NCBI GenBank assembly: GCA_009760855.2
Contig: WPIO01000016.1
Coordinates: forward strand, 4,981,001 to 5,045,000
Length of the DNA: 64,000 nt
Source: Cristatella mucedo
Taxonomy: Eukaryota; Bryozoa; Phylactolaemata; Cristatellidae
Direction of reading: 5' to 3'
In this document: positions 21,842-32,176 of the stretch, piece by piece
Layout: each line of letters opens with the position of its first letter
Position numbering within the stretch: the first letter of the stretch is position 1
Translations under genes and position numbers: made by a program
Notes under the pieces: model-generated
Told to the model about the DNA's origin: nothing
Seen by the model: the letters and a program-made list of their open reading frames with translations, nothing else
Databases searched by the model: none

Positions 21842-24449
21842 GTGAGTCCGTCGCCGCCGCCTCCGACGCCGCAGTGACGGCGGCTGCTGTGGACAGGTGC
21901 CACGACTGCGGCGGCGGCTAGTCTAATTATTCGATTCGAAAGCGCGGCTGCCTTTTAATTAGTCGCGTCTCACGCGGCGCGCCCCCCACTGCGGCGGCGG
22001 CGGCGGCTTATCGAGGCTGGCGTATTTCAGGTCAGGCGCGAGCGATCCACTGGCCGGCGCTAGGCCGACGGGCCCTATCAAGTTTTCGGCGAATCGCGCC
22101 CAGCAGGCGATGCAGCAAATCCAGAAGCCAGCTTACAGGGCCCAATAGTCTGGACTACGTCGCGCACGCGCTCGCGCGCGAGCGCGCGAGTGAGATCGAA
22201 GACGGTCGCTGTTTCTTGCGAAGCACCTGCGCGAGCACGCCGCGAGTGGACGGCACGCGGCGGCCGCTGCGACGGCGTCTCGCGCTTCGCGATCGGCGCG
22301 CGGCGGGGTAGATAACTTGGCCTGGCGTCTACGCCCTTCTCCAAGTGCACCGATTGTATCGTGCGAATGGCGTTCATAAAAAGAAGTGCACACTGGCTCC
22401 GGTGTAGTTTGAACGACGAGTGAGCGCTAGGCGTGGAGCGAGAGGGCCCGATCGGACCTGCCCAGCGGCAGCGGTGCTGCAGAAGCGCCAAAGCAGGTGC
22501 AGCAGTGCCGCTGCCGCGAGTCGCGCCGCCCATCCTAGATACGCGTCCGCCGTAGGTTAGAGCGGCAGCCGGCATCGCATCTTAAGCCGAATTCCCGGCT
22601 TCGCAGAGCGTCCAGCCTCCGCTGCCGAGGCGATGCGGCGTTTCTGCAACGCCGGATCGCCGCGCTCTCGCTCCGGTCGATCCGGTGGCAGCTGATGATG
22701 CCGTGCTACGTGCCGTTCGCCAGATTGGTGCAGCGCTGCTAAAGCTCGAACGGCCATGAACGGGGGTGAGTTCATTCGTCCGCACGCCAACTGGCGCGAG
22801 TTCGACGTATCGCTCGCGGTGAGCGCTAACTATTGGCTTCGAGACAAGCACCCTGCCGCGACGCGACGAAAAGACTGGACCGCGTTGTCGCATGCACGTG
22901 GCTAGTGCAATCTTTGGCGGCAACTAGTGACGCGGCGACCGGGCAGCACGTCCGGACAGCTATTTGACCTGTCTGTGGACCTATTTCGTAGTAGCCCGGG
23001 TCGCTTCCCTCGTTTCGATGTGTCCGAGCGTCCTTCGCGACGCCGCTGTGTGTCGCGATAAGTTGGAAGGCCTTCAATTTAAGCGATTCTCGCCGACCTA
23101 AGGAAACGGTTTTTATTCGTTTTGAAGCGTGCCTGGCCAAGAAGGAATGCGAAATTCGTCTTTATTACGTCTGCCCGGTGAAAATCGTCTCCTGCTGTCT
23201 CGGCCTTGAGAAAGACAGTACGCGAAAGCAGGCAGGAGCTCTGAGTTTGATCCAAACGTAGTCAATGGACGTTTCACTCTTATATCCTGTACCTTATATC
23301 TTATATCCTGTATCTTATATCTTATATGCAACGCCAGTGCCTTGAGTCTCGAATCCTGACTCTCCACCTCTCTCAAGGCGCCAGCTTTTCAATTGGCCTC
23401 GGCAATAAACTATCCTATACTAGAATAAGCGCATAATCGCGAACAGTAATTATCCACCATAATCCAGCTGGTTTAGCTGGAATTGCCGTTACAAGCTCAA
23501 ATCATCATCAATTGACGTGTCACTCTTACATCCTCTTGCGGAAAGCCGTACCGGCTTATTTAAGTCCACAGTCGGCGTTAGATGACAACGATGACACCGA
23601 CTCAGTCGGTGTACGTCGTACGTCGCGAAGGTTTCCTGGCTATCGCGATAGGCTCATCTCGTGTTCATTTCGGTGCCGTTTCTCGCGACCACTAATGTCC
23701 TACGTCGATCGCGAGCTGAACCCAGGAGCCAGGCACTGTCCGCAGCTGCAGACGGACGTACGATCGGATGGCGCCCCAACCCGCGCTGCCCGTCGAAAGT
23801 GTGACTCCGACTTGAATAAGGCAGCGAGCCCGGAAACAGTGTCTTTTAGTTCTAGAAAAAGCTGGAAGACACGTGAGCGAGCGTGCGCGCGTCCGGTTTT
23901 TCGCACACGCACTCGCACAATCCGCTTGAGCTGAAAGGGCTCGGGGGGGGGAGGGAGGACGCGACCCGGGCCAGACCCAGCTATGCCCTGCTCATCGGGA
24001 GCGGTCGTCGGCGCTTCAGCTCACGTGGCAGGAGAGAGAGAGAGGAATTGGAGCACAGAAGCTGGACGGAGCGTCTGCCAGGCCGCCGTGGAGACGACGA
24101 CACTGCTTGGCGAATGCAGAAGACGACGGCGCACTGTGGAGACGAGTCGTCGCTCGCTGCGAGCGAGGCGGCGCCTGACAATGAACCGAACCCGTAGGTG
24201 GATGGCTTCGAGCTGCCGCGGTCGATTACGGCCACAGGAAAGAAAGAGCCTCTATATATAAGATAGGAGTCACACATTCAGCAGCAAGCAAAGCAGAACC
24301 GAGCTCGAGCCGCTTCGTTACGAACATGCTCACTCGCTGCCACTGACCAGGCGTGACGCGACGTACTTGCCTGGACGGACGGACGGACGGGCAGCGATCT
24401 TCACGAATGACGACCGAAGCGAAGGCTTTGCATGCGCATGAAAAAAAAA
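21842..24449. other. GC-rich sequence, probably intronic to the PDZ gene
   Basis: No further exon could be supported. Notable items are an 18-base perfect palindrome of alternating bases (GCGCTCGCGCGCGAGCGC at 22168-22185) and a short TTATATC/CTGTATC minisatellite at 23279-23331. Open frames occur on both strands because of GC content. Confidence 0.35.
23279..23331. repeat. Short TTATATC-based minisatellite
   Basis: Alternating units TTATATCCTGTACC, TTATATC, TTATATCCTGTATC, TTATATC, inside otherwise GC-rich DNA. Confidence 0.85.
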
Positions 24450-24573
24450 TATAATTCGACAGTGTAGCAGCCTAGGTGAACTTAATCTCTATCCGTGCGC
24501 TTTACATGTGCCGCGGGATCGAGCCAACGACCTCGATCGTTTAAGCAGAGCATCTCACTCATGTAGGCCAAGA
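24450..24573 (-). mobile_element. SINE2 copy, decayed
   Basis: The complement of SINE2: GAACTTAATCTCTATCCGTG, TTTACATGTGCCGCGGGATC (box B side) and a weak box A end (GTAGGCCAAGA). Confidence 0.65.
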
Positions 24574-24583
24574 AAGAGCGGCA

Positions 24584-24701
24584 GCTCAGATTTCGCTCCG
24601 ACTTCGCTCCGACTTTGCTCAGATTTCGCTCCGACTTCGCTCAGACTTTGCTCTGACTTCGCTCCGACTTTGCTCAGACTTCGCTCCGACTTCGCTCAGA
24701 C
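24584..24701. repeat. 11-bp minisatellite, about 10 units
   Basis: Tandem units of the type GACTTCGCTCC / GACTTTGCTCA / GATTTCGCTCC. The T/C and CC/CA variants alternate, suggesting a higher-order 22-bp unit. It directly follows a SINE2 copy. Confidence 0.9.
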
Positions 24702-26424
24702 CACCGCTGTAGCTCTCGGCACGGACCGCCAGTCCTGTTACTGCTTCTTGTGACGTCACGCGCAAGCAGCAGCCGCACATTCAGGCGCGACATCTGGAAA
24801 TCGCCATCGCTAGGCTCCATCTGCGTATCGAAGCCTGACGAGGCGCGGCGGCGGCGGCTGAGCAGACTTGAGCAGCTGCCGCAGCTGCCGGCTGCATTGA
24901 AGACAAGCCGGCGGCAGACGAGCGACTCGTAATCGGATAATCGACCGGAAATGAGCGACGGAGCGATCGCCACGCGAGGATCGACCGACGGCTCTGCGAG
25001 CTCCGTAGGCACGGCGTCTGCGGCATTCGCACCCTCAGCACAGCGAGCGCAACTCTGCGCGCGTTCGTCGGCTTGCGGCCGAGAGCTCGGCCGCAAGCCG
25101 AGGGCGCGAGCCGCCGCGCGCCGAGCGACCGACATTCCAGCGAGCTCTCGCTGCTATCGCCGCATTAATTGCTAGCCCGCCAGGCAGTTGGAGCGCGCGC
25201 GCGCGCGCAGCGTTATGCATACATTCGCAGAATGTGGATGCAAATACCAGCCGACGGAATGAGGAGGCGGCTGCATCGGCGGCGGCGGCCGTCGCGGCAG
25301 AGCTCAAGCGAGCGCTAAGCTAGCGAGCGGAGACCGTAGCGATAGCATGATAATAGGTGAAGGTCGGCTTATTCGGCCCAGCCTAGTGCGTATCTCGCTA
25401 GAGTCGCCTTAGCTTAGTTTCATTCCCGCTCGCGGTGGACAGAGAAGGAAGCAGCCTGCTTCGCCGAATTCCGAATGATTCGCCAAATTCAAGCGCCAGG
25501 CAAAACAAGCAAACAACTGAATGCAGAGCCGACGGCCTCGAGCGGAGCGGACGTAGGCTTTCGTCCGCTTTCCCGCCAACTCTTCCTCGATAGCTCAAGG
25601 ATGCGCCGCCTGGCCACTGGCGCAGAAGAGAGGCGAACGCAACCGACCATTCGTCCTCCGGCGCGCGCGAGGGGTCGCGCGAGACCGACTGCAGCAGCTA
25701 GACCGGGCGACGCAAGGACTGAGAGAGCGATTTTTCGGGCGAAAATCTACGGGAGAAGCAAGAAAGGCTGCGCTGCTCTGGCGCGTGCTGGAGCGGACGC
25801 GCGCGCCAGTTCGCCATCGACCTTCTAGCGAGCTCGGAGGATGAAGGCGAGGTGCGTGGATTTGTCCCCACCTGTCTGTCTGGAACTACGCGAGTCGGGC
25901 CGGGCAGCCGATAGGGTCTCCCGGTCGCCCGACGACCGACGTCGGCAGCTCGGCTGCCGACGTCGTGACTAAAAAGAAACGTACAGAACGCCGCGGCTCG
26001 GCAGGACGGTGCTCGGACAAATTAGTGGTCGTTTAAGGGGGTAAGTCCGGCAGTATTGGGAGTTATCCCCCAAAATGGCCGCCAATAGGGGAGTTAGTCG
26101 TTTAAAGCCGAGGCTGCAAGCGCCTCGAGGAGTGCTGACTAATAGATAAAATAAAATAAATGAATACTAATAAACAATAACTTGAGAGATTCTGCAGTCA
26201 TCAGGCATGACATTGTCTTCTGCCATGCATAGATCTCCCTAATGAAAGAAGTGGACCACGCACCAAACACTGGGGTACCCCGTACTTTAATTGTCGGATA
26301 ATCTAACTGTACCTGCTGCCCGTTGATATCAGTGCTTTGAAGTCTGCCGCTGCTATACAGGGCCTAAAAAATTGCAGTGCACTGCCAGTAATGCCTAGGC
26401 GAGATTAGTGGCGCTCAAAAAGTA
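24702..26424. other. CpG-rich block, no gene confirmed
   Basis: Dense CpG with a (GC)n run at 25193-25208 and a cAMP-response-element-like TGACGTCA at 24751. A plus-strand open stretch after CATTCGCAG (about 25229-25320) reads NVDANTSRRNEEAAASAA and ends in a stop. I cannot show that it is an exon. CpG density falls beyond about 26.0 kb. Confidence 0.3.
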
Positions 26425-27715
26425 CCTGTTAATAGTAGTAATAACAGCAAGAATACATTTGTACAGCACACTCAGAAACCTGAATCTCGTTCTAGGCATT
26501 TTACATATGCTGGAAAGAAAGCACGACAATTAATAATCAGTGGTAACATTTGCAATATAATCAGGCATGACATTTTAAGATGTGACATTCACAGGGTGAA
26601 CATGTCAATATGGTTAGTAGCAGCAGGTATAGTTTCAGCACGCATAAGCACACAATGGACAAATCACGATTACCCACTAATTGCTGTAATAAAGAGGTGT
26701 ATTTAAGCTTCTTTTTAAATGTCGCGATGTCAGGGGATGTCTTGACTAAAGTATCAAAAGTCCTTAATTCAAAAGTGACACTCCGCACTCCCAGCGAGAG
26801 AGAGAGCCCCCCAACTGCTCCGCGCCGTGCGTTCACTTCCCCACCGCCCCTCTCCTCCCTATCCGTCGCCACTCTCTTCACCCAAGGTCGGGTAGCTATA
26901 ATTACACGACGCAGCAGCGAGCTCCTCTTTGGCAGCACCTAACAGCTGGTAAGCAGCAGAGGTGAGCCGGTCAGTGCAACGACCACAACAGCCAAGCCGG
27001 CAGCCGCCAAATCTGACGCAACCCGCCACCAAAGTATCTAATTGTAAACTATAGTGACCTCAGGCAGGAGTGGGTTCCAGGCTTTGGGAGCATACAAAAC
27101 TAAAGGCGTGGTCTCCACAAGTTTTGAAGTTCGAACGAGGTATAGGTAAACGGTTCGAGTCAGAGCAGTGGGTCGTGCAATGCTTGGCCTGGTGAGGGAG
27201 TAGTTCTGATACGTAGACTGCAGACAGAGCATAAAGGACCTAAACGTAAATGACGAACCTTCATACGTCTGTGCGCTGCTTGATTAGGTGGCAGTGCAGG
27301 TTGGTGAGAGGTCTTGTGGTGTGGCAACTGCGACGTTAACGAAGTTAACGCTGCAGTTTTACTCCAGCTGTAAGCGCCTAATTGCACACGCCAATACACC
27401 AGCAAGCAGTGAGTTATAGAAATCCCGACGGGATGTTGCAAATGTTCGTTAACGCTGCAGTTTTACTCCAGCTGTAAGCGCCTAATTGCATACGCCAATA
27501 GACCAGCAAGCAGTAAGTTATAGAAATCCCGACGGGATGTTGCAAACGTTCGTTAGCGCTGCAGTTTTACTCCAGCTGTGAGCATCTAATTGCACGCGCC
27601 GATAGACCAGCAAGCAGTGAGTTACAGAAATCCCGACGGGATGTTGCAAATGCATGGACCAATTTGTATGTAGTATATTTGTCTAAACAAGCTCAAATTA
27701 TAGCAACGACATGTA
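26425..27715 (-). mobile_element. LINE A copy with 275-bp insertion and 104-bp triplication
   Basis: The complement of the tail, decayed hairpin and 3' UTR (26425-26690) leads into the C-terminal region. At 26748 the LINE is interrupted by a foreign segment and resumes at about 27039. At about 27347-27655 a 104-base unit (CTGCAGTTTTACTCCAGCTG and following) is present three times in tandem; in other copies it occurs once. Confidence 0.85.
26756..27030. mobile_element. 275-bp insertion with 8-bp target-site duplication
   Basis: AAAGTATC occurs at 26748-26755 and again at 27031-27038, flanking GC-rich sequence that is foreign to the LINE. An 8-bp duplication is typical of hAT-type transposons. 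I see no terminal inverted repeats, and the minus-strand open frame through it has no known domain. It could also be a short retroposed RNA. Confidence 0.6.
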
Positions 27716-27824
27716 ACTGAAAGTATGCAGACTTGACTGTGGAGCTGATGTGGTAGTCTTATGAAAGGTCACATTGTAACACGACACTCAGATTTCGAGC
27801 AGATGCAACGGCAGATTTCTTAAA

Positions 27825-28284
27825 GGCATGCTTAATGTCGAGTGCCTAAAAAGAGATTAAGTACTCTGTACTTACTTTACTAGTACTCTGAAGGCGCAAT
27901 GCAAATGTTCTATCGCTATTGTTACGTCTCTAACGAGGGGTCCCGCTATCCAATTGCCCTGGGCGCCTTTCCTTGCGCGCTCCTGCACTATGGTCTAACC
28001 ACGATGCCTGTGTAATTTTGCGTAACCACTAACCTCTATTAACCTCTTGCCTCTTACCTTTGCCTCTTACCCTACCTCGTTGTCGACATTAACTCTTACT
28101 TATTTGCATGCTGACCCTGTGCATGTCACCCCTAAGCATGTTTTTCATTTTGTTTGTTTTTCAAGCATGATTTTAATTACCATTCAATTGCATTTCCCTT
28201 TGCAGCAAATGTAAAGCGCCTAGAAAGAGATTGAGTTCTCTGAGGGCGCTTTATCAAGTACATTATTATTATTATTATTATTAC
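27825..28284 (+). mobile_element. Two LINE A 3'-end fragments
   Basis: A decayed tail piece at 27825-27910 (GAGTGCCTAAAAAGAGATTA) and a well-preserved one at 28100-28284, which runs from GCATGCTGACCCTGTGCATG through the intact hairpin to (ATT)n. Confidence 0.85.
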
Positions 28285-28446
28285 TTATACATTGCTTCGG
28301 TTTCATCGAGCTTTCCGGCGTTTCCCTGGAATACTTGCTCTAGACCAGGCGCGTAGCAAGGAACGCTTCAGAATGCCTAACCTAAGTTGTCAGGGGGTTC
28401 GTCGCCATACGCCATCCCCCAAGTGCGCGACCGCACGGACGATTCT

Positions 28447-28556
28447 CCCCTGCCAGCTTCAGATTTCCCCCTGCCAGCTTCAGATTCCCCCCTGCCAGCT
28501 TCAGATTCCCCCTGCCACCGCAGCTTCAGATTCCCCCTGCCACCGCAGCTTCAGGA
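28447..28556. repeat. 22-25-bp minisatellite
   Basis: CCCCTGCCAGCTTCAGATT is repeated three times, followed by a longer variant with CACCGCAGCTTCAG repeated twice. It starts just after a LINE A tail and is open in two frames. Confidence 0.85.
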
Positions 28557-28923
28557 GGAACTGCAGAGGGGTATGGAGTTTGGCCTCCACCCCTATGGAT
28601 GTACCTCTCTCACAGCACACTTATTGTCATTTCTCTAAGACCAATGAAACTATCGGCATGCAATTTGAGACAAAAAACAAGAGTAGCATAAGAATTTTTT
28701 TTTATATAACCGTACGTGTCATTTTGACCTTCCGATGACCTGTAAGAGCCAGGGTCGGGTTTTTCACAGGTATTTACCCAGACCTGGCTATCTCGTACAA
28801 CCAACAGATTGATTACCAAGCACTGCATAAATATGCCAAACTCCTTAGAAGATGCCGGACACTTTAGATTTCAGTTTCTAAAAAGGAAGTACAAAATTTC
28901 ATCGTCATGTCAAAATTAGAATA

Positions 28924-29543
28924 CAGTTGTCCCTCATTTATCGCAGTTAATCAGTTCCAGACTCCCACCGCAATAAGTGAGCTGCGCAAAGTAGGATTCT
29001 TTATTTACAAATCGAATATTTTTGTATTTAGAGCACAGAAAACTTGTTCGCGACCCTCTAAATACGGTTTTTAACATTATTAGACCCCCTGAACATAAAA
29101 TCACACACCTTTAGTTACCATTACACTCTTATTACTAAATATATTAGACATAAAAAGACAAAATAAAAAATATTAGATATTCCAAATGTCATATTATTAT
29201 CACTGTAAATTTAAATACACTTGGATAGCCAATCAGCGAACAGTACGCTCTGATTATTGATATCTGACTTGATTTTTTACCCACACACTAGGAGGAGTGG
29301 TCAAGCAGCTGCACCTGGCAGTAAAAATTTGCGTGGGTGCTCGAATACACAGGCCTATAGTCCATACGTACAGTAATTTTAATTTTAATTTTAATACATG
29401 GGTTTAGAATTGATTTAGACAACCGAGCGCGTGCTGTATCATTTTCACTATCTCGATCAACTTGTTAACGAATATCTTTGGAAAAACCACGTGAGCGAGT
29501 GGAGCCGCGACTGTCAAAGCGCGGAAGTGGCGAGGGACGACTG
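28924..29543. mobile_element. 620-bp non-autonomous Tigger/pogo-like element
   Basis: The left end starts CAGTTGTCCCTCATTTATCG and the right end finishes GCGAGGGACGACTG, whose complement is CAGTCGTCCCTCGC. Both are flanked by TA (28922-28923, 29544-29545). CAGTnGTCCCTC is the characteristic terminus of Tigger/pogo elements, and the left subterminal CAATAAGTGAGCTGCGCAAA also recalls them. No transposase frame is present, so it would need a transposase supplied elsewhere. The inverted similarity beyond the first 12 or so bases is weak. Confidence 0.75.
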
Positions 29544-29545
29544 TA

Positions 29546-31029
29546 CATAAGAAATATTCAAATTTCAAGGATACAATAGAACATAAAAGTTATACTTACC
29601 CAAATCAACCAATCCAACTTAAGAGAAAAAATCTGACAACAACGCTAAGCCCAGCTTACAGCCTAAATGTCAAGTAGATCGGAGCCCAATAGGCCGCCAA
29701 TCTGTAGGCTTTGCAAGGTACCGAATATACTTTTGGGAAAACGCTCAGAAAAGTTAACGTAAAAGCATATAAATAATGACAAATGAGTCTGATTCACTCT
29801 ATTTTCCTTAACAAAACTTCGAAACGTATCAAGGAGCATTTACTAAAACTCTATCGCGTTGATCTGATCATTATTAGCCTATATGTTACATTTGCAAGAC
29901 ACACGAGTAGAGCGGTGACAGTGGCTCAGAAAGACGGAAAGTAAGAGTTTCATCAAACTACATCTATCTAGTAAGGTCAAATATGCAGTAGAAAAGCTGG
30001 AATACTTTGGACGCACAAAGAATGACGTTGTGCAAAATTTCAAGTTGATCGGATCCCTGGTATTTAAGATTTGACTTTCGCATGATAAAACCGTTGGCAT
30101 TCAAAGGCAAAGCCAGTCGGGGAGTGAAAATGATGAAGGCAAGCTAGACGAGTACGTAAGTGCTATTTATTGCACAAATAATTCAAAAAGAAGATAAACA
30201 CATACCTTTAGGACTTAGTCAACCATACAAGACCTCTAGGTACCAGCCACACAACCTGCTGCAACGTATAATGTAGGCCATATACCGGATGCATATGCCC
30301 ACCGGGGTTTACCAGAGCTTTTTCCTAAACAAATTGCAGCTCTAAACGGCATGCATGAGAAATTTAAATCGTCAAATTTCCCTTGAATAAGATTGAATCA
30401 ATGTGCATGTCATTATTTTGAAAATTTTACGTTGTTTTCATAGTTCCAAGGGACGGTCTGGCGTCCGTTTAGGACTGAGTCACTTTTATCTACTTTTATC
30501 TTTTATCTAAGGTTCTCCATAAAAAACCTCCGCTGGCATTGCATTCTTATAGAAATAAAGAAATATAAATATTCATATTGAAACTCATGTTATTGCGCTC
30601 AATGTACTACTTCCGGTGTAAACGTCTTATAAAATAATTTTTTTAACCTTGTTCCGGTCATTTATCAATGGTCAAAACTTGACTGAATATATCTTTAATT
30701 TACAAACTTCCAAAAACTTAACATTGTAACCGTATTTTGGGCTTTCTTAAAAGCAGAAAGGTCTCCTTCCCATTACGTTAGTTTACTTAAAAATAACCGC
30801 ACAGTTGGGCGCCATGGGCCACAGAGATGTAATTCTTTTAACTACGCTACGGAACAGTTGATACAAATCTTCATCGAATAGAGGAGGGCTCACAGCATTT
30901 CCAACACATTGTTGAGGCATCGATCGATCGGTTGTGAGAAACATCAGGCGCGTACTTAAAGGGAAATTGTGCAGCCTATTGGCAAGTTTTGGCCGCTCGG
31001 CCGTACCGTGATAAAAACATAAAACAAAT
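29546..31029. other. AT-rich spacer, nothing recognised
   Basis: No ORF with a domain, splice-supported exon or known repeat was found. Short minus-strand frames (for example 29879-30100) lack features. Confidence 0.35.
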
Positions 31030-31352
31030 ACACCTCATTTGTATAGCGCCCTAAGAGAACTTAATCTCTATTCAGGCGCTTCACACATGCCTCGGGGCTC
31101 GAGCCCACGACCTCAGCCAGACCTTGGTCGGGGCGAGCACCTTAACCACTGGACCAATAAATAAATAAATACATCCTAGCTGATTAAACAGCCTCTTTTT
31201 GAATAGCGACAGAAGAGCCTTTATGGCTATCACCACAGCTTGCAGTGGCAATACAGAATCACCCACTTCACGAATCGAACCCACGACCTCGGCGTCGTGA
31301 AAGCAACCACCTTACCTAGTGTGCCATCACGGCTCTCCCAAACTAGTTCGTG
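31030..31352 (-). mobile_element. SINE2 copy split by SINE1
   Basis: The SINE2 complement at 31030-31156 has the tail CATTTGTATAGCGCCCTAAG, the hairpin, and box B GGGCTCGAGCCCACGACC. It is broken within its 5' end at GGACCAA, and the rest (CCCAAACTAGTTCG) appears after SINE1. SINE1 (about 31157-31336) reads on the minus strand with an (AAAT)n tail, GAATCGAACCCACGACCTCG (box B) and CCTAGTGTGCCATCACGGCT (box A and head). Confidence 0.85.
31157..31336 (-). mobile_element. SINE1 copy nested in SINE2
   Basis: A full-length-looking SINE1 with both promoter boxes and the (ATTT)n tail. It interrupts SINE2, so it inserted later. Confidence 0.85.
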
Positions 31353-32006
31353 CTATAAAAGCGACCAGTAGCATAGGTTATTAAGCCATGTTTTAGTTCA
31401 TTTAGTGACGAGCTTTGTCGCGACGCCTAGCGGATCGTACAACACCAGTCAGATTCCAGCATCTGCGACGTTACCCTCTACAAAACCCGCCTGCTCAACG
31501 GCGCGTACCGGCGTGTACCGCCGCAATTGGAAACACACGAAGCCCATACAGACCTTTTTTATACTTACTTAAAATTTAGACTAACCACAATTTCCCTGTC
31601 CGCATACTTCAAATTTGTATCTACACTCTCGACGACTGTCGTTAATGGAACGTGGAGGGGCGGAGAGGTCGCCAACGACCGGATGCAGATGGCGCTAGCG
31701 CAGCCTTGCATCGCGGTAGCAACAGGAAGTTGCTGCTCGATCGGACCCCCCCCTTAGCAACTGCAGGATTGTGAAGTTGGATCGCATCGTCAGGACGACC
31801 TCCAGCGGACCGTCGCGCACGCGTAGGTCTCGTTTTTAGGAGAATCCTGGCTGCTTGAAACGCTCGCTAGCGTCCAAAGGTGTTGGCGAAGAGCAGCGCG
31901 CGCGCGCGCGCGCGCGGCTCCAGTGCGGCGGCCGCGCCGCCGCCAGGGCTGCTGTCGGCGGCCCTGCTGCATCGCACGCTCTGCCGTTTGCAGCGCTCCA
32001 GCATAG
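31353..32006 (+). promoter_or_regulatory. CFAP157 5' region / CpG-rich promoter candidate
   Basis: CpG content rises from about 31640, and a 23-base alternating (GC)n run lies at 31895-31917, about 90 bases upstream of the start codon. AGCAAC (31718-31723) and GTTGCT (31729-31734) form an inverted pair resembling RFX half-sites. RFX factors drive many ciliary genes, but this match is weak. No TATA box is visible. Confidence 0.35.
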
Positions 32007-32176
32007 ATGCCTCCCAAAAAGAAAGGCGGAAAGAGCGCTGGAAAGAAGGGAAAGAAAGGAAAGAAGAGCTCAAAGTCGTCGTCCGCCGGAGAGCCGCGAG
32101 CGATCGGGCGCGCCGACGTCGGCGAGAAGGCCTTCTTCTCCGTCCAGCTGGACGACTTGAACCGTCGCATCGCGAG
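32007..32176 (+). CDS. CFAP157: CFAP157 exon 1 (coding part)
   Basis: 56 codons plus two bases. Lys-rich start, then GEKAFFSVQLDDLNRRIA. Donor AG/GTAGCC. Confidence 0.9.
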
